From NCBI RefSeq assembly GCF_018688155.1, contig NZ_CP061312.1, positions 682,001 to 746,000 on the forward strand: a stretch of 64,000 nucleotides of DNA, written 5' to 3'. Below the pieces are notes generated by a model. It saw only the letters and a program-made list of their open reading frames with translations, was not told the origin of the DNA and did not search any database. This DNA is from Polynucleobacter sp. AP-Sving-400A-A2. GTDB lineage: Bacteria; Pseudomonadota; Gammaproteobacteria; Burkholderiales; Burkholderiaceae. Shown in pieces: positions 17,961 to 24,112 of the stretch (position 1 is its first letter; every line of letters begins with the position of its first letter). A program made the translations under genes and the position numbers.

Positions 17961-18371
17961 CTAATGCACGGAACCAAATGGATTTAGTAGCTTAACCTTA
18001 AAGCGTTTGAAGTCCTTTGTATTTCTGGTGACTACTATAAGTCTCTTTTCAATGGCTGTGGCTGCAATCATTGCATCTTCTCGTACTGTATTTGATTGAG
18101 AATGCATCAGTTTTGCCCATAAACTAAAGGCCGCTCCACTCATAGCCAAAACATTTTGATTCTTGAGAATGTCTTCTAACCAAGCATCAAGAGATTCTGC
18201 TTTATTTTGATCTTGTACTCTTGTTAGCTCTATTCCAGTCTGAATTTCTCCAATAGATACGGCAGAAATATATAGATCCTCATCTGCTACGGTGCTGAGC
18301 CACTCTAAAACTGCACCATGAGGCTTTGATTTGCGTAATTCTGAGATGACATTGGTATCTAGTAAGTACAT
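17961..18371 (-). CDS. vapC: VapC-like PIN-domain toxin
   Basis: 136 aa PIN ribonuclease. Acidic active-site residues are in place: MYLLDTNVISELRK (Asp5), ISAVSIGEIQTGIE (Glu in the second block), and the later REDAMIAATAIEKRLIVVTRNTKDFKRF block (Asp in EDAMIAA and the NTKDF end). It cleaves RNA in the cytoplasm when free of its antitoxin. It lies 8 bp downstream of the antitoxin gene. Confidence 0.9.
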   Translation of the reverse strand: MYLLDTNVISELRKSKPHGAVLEWLSTVADEDLYISAVSIGEIQTGIELTRVQDQNKAESLDAWLEDILKNQNVLAMSGAAFSLWAKLMHSQSNTVREDAMIAATAIEKRLIVVTRNTKDFKRFKVKLLNPFGSVH

Positions 18372-18379
18372 ATTGGCAA

Positions 18380-18640
18380 TTAAAGTTTGATGGGTTTGCG
18401 AGCTAAACCTTGCCCGCGCTTTGGCAGAATTAAATCTCCCTTTGCCTCTTCGGAGAGAAGAAGTGATTTAAGAGATGGTTTTGCAAGCTGCTTCAATGTA
18501 TTCCACTCCTTAATAGTGATTAGAACGGCTGTCTCATGCCCCCTTTTTGTAACTACCTGAGGCCCTTGTTCAACACAGGCGTTTAATAATTCGCTAAATT
18601 TAGCCTTAGCGTCTTGAACTGCCCAATGGTTATTTGTCAT
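18380..18640 (-). CDS. Phd/YefM-type antitoxin
   Basis: 86 aa. The N-terminal half, WAVQDAKAKFSELLNACVEQGPQVVTKRGHETAVLITIKEWNTL, is the Phd/YefM DNA-binding fold, and the C-terminal tail is the expected disordered toxin-binding region. It pairs with the downstream PIN toxin. Phd-family antitoxins combine with VapC toxins in many FitB/VapC systems. A repeated CTGACTAG sits just upstream of its start. Confidence 0.88.
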   Translation of the reverse strand: MTNNHWAVQDAKAKFSELLNACVEQGPQVVTKRGHETAVLITIKEWNTLKQLAKPSLKSLLLSEEAKGDLILPKRGQGLARKPIKL

Positions 18641-18648
18641 TTTTTCTC

Positions 18649-18668
18649 CTGACTAGATATCTGACTAG
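18649..18668. promoter_or_regulatory. Repeat upstream of the phd-vapC pair, candidate operator
   Basis: CTGACTAG occurs at 18649-18656 and again at 18661-18668, with the palindrome AGATATCT across the gap. It lies 8-28 bp upstream of the antitoxin ATG, where autoregulatory sites of such pairs are usually found. Confidence 0.42.
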
Positions 18669-18805
18669 TTTATCAGGGTGTCAACAATAAATAAAGGGCG
18701 CTAGAGGATATTAGAGCGGTGCGAGTGGAGAAATAAAGTAGGGCCTATTTGAGTTTTACGTAGAGCACTTCTGAATTCCTTATAATCTAGGACTCAATTC
18801 GCAAA

Positions 18806-18895
18806 GGAAGAGTGGCAGAGCGGTTGAATGCACCAGTCTTGAAAACTGGCGAGGATGAAAGTCCTCCGTGAGTTCGAATCTCACCTCTTCCGCCA
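18806..18895 (+). tRNA. tRNA-Ser (anticodon TGA), insertion target of the adjacent element
   Basis: 90-nt type II tRNA with encoded CCA. Acceptor GGAAGAG pairs with CTCTTCC; anticodon arm CCAGT-CT-TGA-AA-ACTGG; long variable arm. The last 14 bases of the gene plus one more base are repeated at 23210-23224, which marks it as the attachment site of the integrated element. The insertion regenerates an intact 3' end, so the tRNA should remain functional. Confidence 0.97.
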
Positions 18896-18896
18896 A
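18882..18896 (+). repeat. attL, 15-bp direct repeat in the tRNA 3' end
   Basis: CACCTCTTCCGCCAA forms the end of the acceptor strand, discriminator base and CCA of tRNA-Ser(TGA), plus one base. An identical copy is at 23210-23224. Confidence 0.85.
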
Positions 18897-18903
18897 TATG
18901 TCA

Positions 18904-18936
18904 AGTAAAAAGGGGCTTAATTGCCCCTTTTACTAT
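18904..18936 (+). terminator. Terminator downstream of tRNA-Ser(TGA), supplied by the element
   Basis: AAAAGGGGC-TTAATT-GCCCCTTTT hairpin with flanking A and T runs, just inside attL. It probably ends transcription of the tRNA. Confidence 0.75.
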
Positions 18937-19087
18937 TTATTCCCACAGATGTTCCCTCGTTAGAGTTTTTTTGTGCTGTTCACTAATAGTTCTTATGGGG
19001 AGGGTAAATACAAACCGCACCTCCATAAACCTAGTTATAAAAGTTATATTATTAATCTTATTTGATAAATCCTAGGAAAATTGTTTA

Positions 19088-19813
19088 ATGGGCCACTTAA
19101 GAACCGCTAAAAATCTTTTGCATGGGTATTTTTCTACATTAGGCAGTAAAGCGAAAAAGAGTGAAATAGCCCCTCCTTTAAATGTTTCCCATTCAAAATG
19201 GATGTCCTATTTACCAAAACATTTTAATAAAAAAGGGTTGCGAATTCTTGAATTAGGGTCAAGGAATGTAACTGGCACTAATCTGAGAGAGCGATTTTCT
19301 GAAGCTACTTACATAGGTTTTGATTTTTATGGCGGAGAAAATGTAGATATTGTTGGTGATGCACATAAATTATCAACTTATTTTAATGGCCAAGAAAAGT
19401 TTGATTTGATTTTTTCCTCCGCTGTATTTGAGCATTTGCATATGCCTTGGGTTGCTGCGGTAGAAATACAAAAAATGCTCAAAGTTGGAGGGCATGTATT
19501 TATTGAAACGCATTTTTCTTTTTCATCACATGAGCGACCATGGCACTTTTTCCAGTTCTCAGATATGGGGTTAAGGGCTTTGTTTAATGATTCACTTGGC
19601 TTTGATTTGATAGATAGCGGATTGAGCAATCCAATATCAGGATTTTTTAACGGTGAATCTGATAAATACTTAAGATATTCCGCTGTAAATGAGCTTTATT
19701 GCCATAGTGAAATTTTTTGCAGAAAAAGATGTGATGTAGATAATTTTGAGTGGAATAAGGTTGAGATGGATAGCATAGTAGAGGGTACGAGATATCCTGC
19801 TCCTAAGATTTAG
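19088..19813 (+). CDS. Class I SAM-dependent methyltransferase, cargo of the element
   Basis: 241 aa. Motif I is RILELGSRNVTG (about 56-67), the acidic loop is FDFYGGENVDIVGDA, and the post-motif strand is FDLIFSSAVFEHLHMPW, a Methyltransf_11-type arrangement. Then come MLKVGGHVFIETHFSFSSHERPWHFFQFSDMGLRALF and an unassigned C-terminal part rich in aromatic residues. The SHERPWHFFQFS stretch recalls methyltransferases of cell-surface glycan clusters, but the substrate is unknown. The gene is markedly AT-rich with codon use unlike the flanking core genes. It is the only plus-strand gene of the element and the only evident cargo. Confidence 0.85.
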   Translation: MGHLRTAKNLLHGYFSTLGSKAKKSEIAPPLNVSHSKWMSYLPKHFNKKGLRILELGSRNVTGTNLRERFSEATYIGFDFYGGENVDIVGDAHKLSTYFNGQEKFDLIFSSAVFEHLHMPWVAAVEIQKMLKVGGHVFIETHFSFSSHERPWHFFQFSDMGLRALFNDSLGFDLIDSGLSNPISGFFNGESDKYLRYSAVNELYCHSEIFCRKRCDVDNFEWNKVEMDSIVEGTRYPAPKI

Positions 19814-19907
19814 TCATTCAGCCATCCTCGCCAAAATAAATAAATTCACAAGATAAATTGGGGTATTTTTGTTATGGGATGAATATTCCGATGGTGATTC
19901 TTTGGGT

Positions 19908-20102
19908 TTAATCAAACCACAGGTACTGTTTCTTAGTAGTTTGGTAGACCCTGCTACAGAAGGCTTCTTTAGACTCACCAGTCTGCCTAAAAAGCCCCTC
20001 AGATTCACTCCAAGTGCAATCAGCCCATCCCATGTAGTAGATTTTGATTGATTCAGGCTTTAGCTTATTAGTCAGCTTCTGTAGGCGACTTTTGAGCCTC
20101 AT
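19908..20102 (-). CDS. Small element protein, 64 aa
   Basis: 64 aa. The basic helical start (MRLKSRLQKLTNKLKP) is followed by a strand IKIYYMGWADC and a motif SEGLFRQTGESKEAFCSRVYQ. This basic-helix, then beta, then PGE(S/T)xExFxxRV layout is one I know from small uncharacterised phage- and island-encoded proteins. Its ATG overlaps the stop of the 79-aa gene by four bases (ATGA), strong evidence that both are translated. Function unknown. Confidence 0.65.
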   Translation of the reverse strand: MRLKSRLQKLTNKLKPESIKIYYMGWADCTWSESEGLFRQTGESKEAFCSRVYQTTKKQYLWFD

Positions 20103-20338
20103 TTAGCACCCTCTAAATGGGCTAATTCGAGGTCTGTGAGCCTTCTTTCTATTTCGGTGACTTCGTATGCTTTGAGGATGTTTATCAGCATGTAAACGAG
20201 TTTTGTACCGTTGCTGGGCAATATTTTATTGCACCGTGTTTCTCGGTAGACCTTCGCCATTTCACGCCTGATGTCTTCAGAGGTTGATAGATTGATGCGA
20301 GGGGTAGGGCCTTCACTAACTTCAGTATCTGTATACAT
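20099..20338 (-). CDS. Small element protein, 79 aa
   Basis: 79 aa, largely helical. The core SEDIRREMAKVYRETRCNKILPSNGTKLVYMLINILKAYEVTEIERRLTDLE resembles small proteins (about 80-150 aa) found next to terminase genes in many proteobacterial prophages, where they are uncharacterised. This recollection is not backed by a search. The stop overlaps the start of the 64-aa gene (ATGA). The C-terminal EIERRLTDLELAHLEG is a likely coiled coil. Confidence 0.7.
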   Translation of the reverse strand: MYTDTEVSEGPTPRINLSTSEDIRREMAKVYRETRCNKILPSNGTKLVYMLINILKAYEVTEIERRLTDLELAHLEGAK

Positions 20339-20466
20339 AAGCAGTCAATTTATTGTGCAGAGTTGTTGTGCTAGATATGGTTGTGGGAATAGATAGATTA
20401 AAGACTGATAGAGCCCTCTTTTTATAAAACATGCCACGACCTATCAGGCCCATGCCATATGTCCTG

Positions 20467-20901
20467 CTAGTGAAATACAACGCTGCTAAACCCTGTCTTT
20501 AGCAAATAGTTCAGCCAACCCTTATCTTGATAGGGTGCAATGTGAATATCGCCTTTAACCCAATCCATCTTTTTGTATGCCTTGTTAAGATGTCTTAATA
20601 TTTCATCTTTATGTAACTTGTCGTGACTTCCGATTGCAAAATGTAGGTGAGGACGTTTTTCTAATCCACCAAGCTCCATGCAGAAAATACCATTTAGCTT
20701 TGCACGACCATAGCGATATTGACGCTTAAATAAACCTTTGTTCACTAACGAAAGGTAATGGCGTCCAGTCTGCTCAAATATTTGGGGTGTTATGTAGGTT
20801 TGATAAAAGGGATGGCGTTTCTTCAGGTTCATGGTCACAGCCCAATCAAATGGCCCCTGATTATCAAGAAACCTCACTATCTCATTAATGCTAGGTTTCA
20901 C
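20467..20901 (-). CDS. HUH/YxxK-motif protein, probable rolling-circle replication initiator
   Basis: About 145 aa from the GTG at 20901; an in-frame ATG at 20982 would overlap the AlpA gene by 92 bp, so the shorter form is preferred. Three motifs are spaced as in HUH endonucleases: a strand WAVTMNLKK (motif 1-like), RPHLHFAIG (HUH metal-binding pair) and GWLNYLLKTG (YxxK, one catalytic Tyr). The protein is small for a plasmid Rep and has no helicase domain, which fits phage-satellite or filamentous-phage Gp2-like initiators. Assignment rests on these motifs, not on a search. Confidence 0.7.
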   Translation of the reverse strand: MKPSINEIVRFLDNQGPFDWAVTMNLKKRHPFYQTYITPQIFEQTGRHYLSLVNKGLFKRQYRYGRAKLNGIFCMELGGLEKRPHLHFAIGSHDKLHKDEILRHLNKAYKKMDWVKGDIHIAPYQDKGWLNYLLKTGFSSVVFH

Positions 20902-21112
20902 TTTGACCAACCTTTTGATTTTGAGGTATTGACTCAAAGCAGCTAGCAATCCATGCGTCAATGTCTGATTCTTTCCATACATTAATTGCTGGCGATAGCT
21001 TGGTTGGCTTTGGGAATGAACCTTGCCCCATTTTTAGCCAAATAGTACTTTTACCTAAGGTAGTCTTTTTTGATACATCAGCAATCCGCAGCAGTCGTAC
21101 ATTCGATTCCAT
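20891..21112 (-). CDS. AlpA-like transcriptional regulator/excisionase
   Basis: 73 aa, a winged-helix AlpA (MerR-like) DNA-binding protein: LLRIADVSKKTTLGKSTIWLKMGQGSFPKPTKLSPAINVWKESDIDAWIAS covers the whole domain (helix-turn-helix, wing KPTKLSP, last helix DIDAWI). AlpA proteins activate integrase or act as excisionase in P4-like and CP4-57-like elements. ATG 21112 is chosen because AAGGAT precedes it; an upstream TTG (21118) is possible. An 11-bp inverted repeat lies just upstream. Confidence 0.85.
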   Translation of the reverse strand: MESNVRLLRIADVSKKTTLGKSTIWLKMGQGSFPKPTKLSPAINVWKESDIDAWIASCFESIPQNQKVGQSET

Positions 21113-21120
21113 TTGCAATC

Positions 21121-21198
21121 CTTAAGGATGTATTGATAACAACTACATCTTAAGAACTTGGAATGAATATGTCTCTCACATCACATAAGTGATATGAG
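21121..21198. promoter_or_regulatory. Two inverted repeats between the 186-aa gene and alpA
   Basis: Repeat 1: CTTAAGGATGTA (21121-21132) with TACATCTTAAG (21144-21154), 11 paired bases with one bulged G. Repeat 2: CTCACATCAC (21175-21184) with GTGATATGAG (21189-21198), nine of ten paired, 4-nt loop, directly against the 186-aa gene stop. They could be AlpA sites, a terminator plus operator, or a replication origin for the HUH protein. Confidence 0.5.
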
Positions 21199-21759
21199 TT
21201 ATTTTGTAGATTTCAAACCCGTAATTTCTTTAAAGTAATTTCTAATCGCACTATCAGATACTTCAGTTGCAGGAAACTTTGCACGCATCTTTCTGCAAAA
21301 AACTTTGAAATCTCGCTGTTTTATATCAGCAATTATTTGGCGTGCAAATTCTTTTGCTTGTATATATTTTTGGCTGACTTTTGCTTTTCCTGTAGATTTT
21401 TTGACAGCATTATCTAAACTTTTTTTACCTGATTTTAGATATGCCGCCTCTAAAAACTGTTTCTGCTTAAAGGTTTCCTCGTATAAAAACAGAGTTGTTT
21501 CTAAATGAAGCTCTGTGGATGCTAATTTAATAAGCATTTCAAAGGGGTGAAGAGTGGCTAAATGAATGGCACGCTCAACAATCTTTTGACTCCTAGCTTG
21601 GTCGTCTAAAAAATCATCAGCAATGTTTTGCTGTAATAAATTGAGTTTTTGAAGGAGCAGGGCGGTGTTGTGTTCGACAAATAATTCGTCAGCACTCTTA
21701 CGTTTGGGTGCTTTGGGTTTTGGCATTTGTAACTTGCCGCCTATGTATTGTCCTGACAT
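21199..21759 (-). CDS. Element protein of unknown function, 186 aa
   Basis: 186 aa, highly basic and helical; AAGGAG lies 7 nt before the ATG. The N-terminal 25 residues are Lys/Pro-rich (MPKPKAPKRKSADELF). The middle is Leu/Gln-rich helix, then a Lys-rich linker (SGKKSLDNAVKKSTGKAKVSQK), then a C-terminal helical domain ending FPATEVSDSAIRNYFKEITG that could be a small helix-turn-helix. Position between integrase and AlpA suggests a regulator or DNA-binding accessory protein. I do not recognise the family. Confidence 0.75.
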   Translation of the reverse strand: MSGQYIGGKLQMPKPKAPKRKSADELFVEHNTALLLQKLNLLQQNIADDFLDDQARSQKIVERAIHLATLHPFEMLIKLASTELHLETTLFLYEETFKQKQFLEAAYLKSGKKSLDNAVKKSTGKAKVSQKYIQAKEFARQIIADIKQRDFKVFCRKMRAKFPATEVSDSAIRNYFKEITGLKSTK

Positions 21760-21784
21760 CGTCTGCTCCTTATGAGAACCTTGC

Positions 21785-22996
21785 TTATGCCGCTAAAAGA
21801 GTGGTTACATTATTAAACTGCTGGGAGTTGCAGAAGTCGAGCCAATCTTGCATCAGGTTGCGTCTACGGTCTAAAAGGTCTCTTCTTCGGTATGCTGCTT
21901 CCACCTTATTTTTGATGGTGTGTGCCAGAGCCATTTCGGCAACTTCTGGAGAGTGCTCGGTTTCTTCAGAAACCCAGTCCCTAAAGGTAGAGCGAAAACC
22001 ATGAACGGTAACGCTTTTATTAAGCCGCCTTAATAGCATCGGCATCGCCATATTGCTTAGGGGCTTACCGTTTCTTGAAAATAGATACTGGCTACCTTCA
22101 TCCATAGCTTTTGCAATCGCTAAAATTTCCAATGCCCGACTTGTAAGCGGCACTCGATGTTCTTTGCGTGCCTTCATGCGATTCGCTGAAATTGTCCAGA
22201 TGTCGCCATTAACTTCCGACCGAAGGCCGCCTAGCACCTCACCAGTTCTTGACGCATTAAGGATGGCAAATTCAAGTGCAAGTGCTGCAACACCCTCTGT
22301 ATTGCGTAAGCGTATTAAAAATTCAGGCAAGGCTCGGTAGGCTAGTGCAGGGTGATGTCTGACTTCCATCATCTTTTTTGGTGCTGGCAAGATTGTTTGT
22401 AGATGGCCACGCCATAAGGCTGGATTCATACCATCTCGCAATTTTCTTGTGCAAGCGGCAGCAAGAATCCATTCCAATCGTCCTCGCAGTCTAGAGGCTG
22501 TTTCGGTCTTGGATTTCCATATTGGGGTCAATATTTTCAAGATGTCGTCAGTATCAATTTCATCAAGTGCCATATCCCCAATGACCGGAAAGGCGAACTG
22601 TTCCAGCGAGTATGACCATTGAGCAGCATGCTTATCGCTAGACCACTCTGATTGCTTGTCTTCAATACATGTAAGGGCAAAGTCCCTAAAGGTTATTTTT
22701 TTACTTTCAAGGGCCTTACGCTGGGTTTTTTGAGCAAGTCTGCTTGTAAGCGGATTTTCACCTTTAGCAATCAAGGTTCTTGCTTCTTGAGCGATTTGCC
22801 GAGCCTCTTTGGGCAAAAGGTCAGGGAATGGCCCGATTCCAAGCTCGTGACGCTTGCCATTGAAGGCAAACCTCAAAAGCCAATACTTAGTTTCAGAGGG
22901 CTTATAAAGTAGTTGTAGGCCCTTTGTAACCGAATCGGTATAGCGACCATGCTTTTTTAGGTTCAGGGTGGTACGGTAATCTAGGTTTGTTGGCAT
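21785..22996 (-). CDS. int: Tyrosine recombinase/integrase of the tRNA-Ser element
   Basis: 403 aa P4/CP4-57-type integrase. The N-terminal arm-binding DUF4102-like domain includes GKRHELGIGPFPDLLPKEARQIAQEARTLIAKGENP (about 45-85). The core-binding domain follows at about 110-200. The catalytic residues are Arg in ILNASRTGEVLGG, the HxxR box VHGFRSTFRDW, the second His in LAHTIKNK and the nucleophile Tyr in VEAAYRRRD. AAAGGAAAC precedes the ATG. It lies about 210 bp from attR, as usual for tRNA-site integrases, and reads inward. Confidence 0.96.
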   Translation of the reverse strand: MPTNLDYRTTLNLKKHGRYTDSVTKGLQLLYKPSETKYWLLRFAFNGKRHELGIGPFPDLLPKEARQIAQEARTLIAKGENPLTSRLAQKTQRKALESKKITFRDFALTCIEDKQSEWSSDKHAAQWSYSLEQFAFPVIGDMALDEIDTDDILKILTPIWKSKTETASRLRGRLEWILAAACTRKLRDGMNPALWRGHLQTILPAPKKMMEVRHHPALAYRALPEFLIRLRNTEGVAALALEFAILNASRTGEVLGGLRSEVNGDIWTISANRMKARKEHRVPLTSRALEILAIAKAMDEGSQYLFSRNGKPLSNMAMPMLLRRLNKSVTVHGFRSTFRDWVSEETEHSPEVAEMALAHTIKNKVEAAYRRRDLLDRRRNLMQDWLDFCNSQQFNNVTTLLAA

Positions 22997-23209
22997 TTTG
23001 TTTCCTTTCTATATCCCACAGTTGTTCCCACCGCTAATGCTTGCAATAAGCTGGATGGGGTTAGCGACCAATGTAGGGTTTTAGAGAGGGTGATGCACTT
23101 ACAGCACTTGAGTGATACGAATTATTTTTAGAAATCAAGATAGTTTTGGGCGTCTATCCACTCATATTCCTATGCATAACCGTCTAAAGCCTACATAGGT
23201 GTGATTCGA

Positions 23210-23224
23210 CACCTCTTCCGCCAA
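23210..23224 (+). repeat. attR, 15-bp direct repeat
   Basis: CACCTCTTCCGCCAA, identical to the tRNA-Ser(TGA) 3' end. It is preceded by GATTCGA, a partial match to the T-loop, and followed by the terminator that probably once ended the tRNA. The rest of 22997-23209 holds the integrase promoter region; CGTCTA occurs at 23150-23155 and 23181-23186 and could be part of arm sites. Confidence 0.85.
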
Positions 23225-23228
23225 ATAA

Positions 23229-23262
23229 AAAACCCCAGCAATCACTTGCTGGGGTTTTGTCT
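23229..23262. terminator. Two-way terminator right of attR
   Basis: AAAACCCCAGCA-ATCACT-TGCTGGGGTTTT, a 12-bp perfect stem with A and T runs on both sides. It serves the minus-strand gene at 23291 and was probably the original terminator of tRNA-Ser(TGA) before insertion of the element. Confidence 0.88.
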
Positions 23263-23290
23263 TTCTAGTAACAAGAGAAGCGTTATTACA

Positions 23291-23872
23291 TTACTTCTTG
23301 GCAGCTGGTGCGCTTACTACAGCAGCAATCGCTTCTGTATAAACCACTCTAACTTGCTCATTAACAGCAATGTCTTTCATCAAGTCTGGGTTCTGAACCT
23401 TAACTTTGAAAACGTTGCCTTGAAGGCCTCTTAAAGAAACGACATTTTTAGTTACATCAATCGCTTCAACATTGGCAGTAGCAGTAATCGTATTGGTAGT
23501 GATGATGCCTGGCTTGTCACCTTGTGGTGCAGTAGCAGTGCTAGTAGTAACTTGCTCGCTAGGTGCGCCTGGGTTTTTTACTTTAACTAATTCAATCGCA
23601 ACAGCCATTTCATAAACAACATCGAAACGGTCGCCAACTTTAATTTCAGCAAAGTTTTTTACTTCTGGACCAGCAACGATTGAGGTCTCGCCATCTTGGT
23701 TTTTTAGGGTAACAGTACGAGTCGCAGCATCAACCTTAATCACTTCACCGTCATAAATGAGAGCGGATTCTTGAGCTGCAACAGCAGCTACTGGAGCTTT
23801 TGGCTTGGTGAGGAAAACGTAGGCTCCGACCGCGATAGCAGCAAGAACAACAATGATAATTATTTTTTTCAT
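23291..23872 (-). CDS. Membrane-anchored or exported protein with a duplicated beta domain
   Basis: 193 aa. The N-terminal segment KKIIIIVVLAAIAVGAYVFL is a membrane anchor or uncleaved signal. Two related repeats of about 55 residues follow: YDGEVIKVDAATRTVTLKNQDGE...IKVGDRFDVVYEMAVAIELVK (about 39-97) and ATANVEAIDVTKNVVSLRGLQGN...IAVNEQVRVVYTEAIAAVV (about 131-187). Each has the small beta-barrel look of CusF/OB-like periplasmic domains (strand-turn-strand, then VGDxVxVxY). No metal-binding Met/His cluster is seen. Function unknown; alone on its strand. Confidence 0.75.
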   Translation of the reverse strand: MKKIIIIVVLAAIAVGAYVFLTKPKAPVAAVAAQESALIYDGEVIKVDAATRTVTLKNQDGETSIVAGPEVKNFAEIKVGDRFDVVYEMAVAIELVKVKNPGAPSEQVTTSTATAPQGDKPGIITTNTITATANVEAIDVTKNVVSLRGLQGNVFKVKVQNPDLMKDIAVNEQVRVVYTEAIAAVVSAPAAKK

Positions 23873-24112
23873 AACAGTATTAATCCTTAATAAATTGAGT
23901 CACATTGCCAATGAGCGGTAATGGGGTAATTGATAAATGTAGTTGTTTTAACAATTATGGAGATTGTATTACTCATGTTATTAATCAGAATGAGTTTTCA
24001 GGGTTAATTTGCTTAAACAGGCCTAATTACGCGCTATTTATGGGTATTCCTCAACCTTTAGCCTTGTACTGAGTACATACTGGGTAAATGACATTAATCG
24101 GAGCACATAGTG

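Larger units (their letters stand above)
18882..23224. mobile_element. Integrated element in tRNA-Ser(TGA), about 4.3 kb, satellite- or IME-like
   Basis: Bounded by the 15-bp direct repeat CACCTCTTCCGCCAA (18882-18896 and 23210-23224). The integrase gene lies next to the right end. Six minus-strand genes follow one another: integrase, 186-aa unknown, AlpA-like regulator, HUH/YxxK protein, 79-aa and 64-aa small proteins; a plus-strand methyltransferase lies next to the left end. No capsid, terminase, relaxase or conjugation genes are seen, so the element cannot spread by itself; helper dependence is inferred. Coding density and AT-richness differ from the flanks. Confidence 0.85.

Noticed and set aside
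19814-20008. 64-aa minus-strand frame starting at 20008
   Set aside because: It overlaps the ATGA-coupled 64-aa gene at 19908-20102 in another frame, lacks an RBS and has no recognisable features.
20339-20466. Rolling-circle origin in the gap downstream of the HUH gene
   Set aside because: No convincing stem-loop or conserved nick motif was visible by eye; the repeats at 21121-21198 are better candidates.
23200-23224. A second tRNA-Ser near attR
   Set aside because: Only the last 15 bases plus a partial T-loop match; no acceptor 5' strand, D arm or anticodon arm exists upstream. It is the att repeat.
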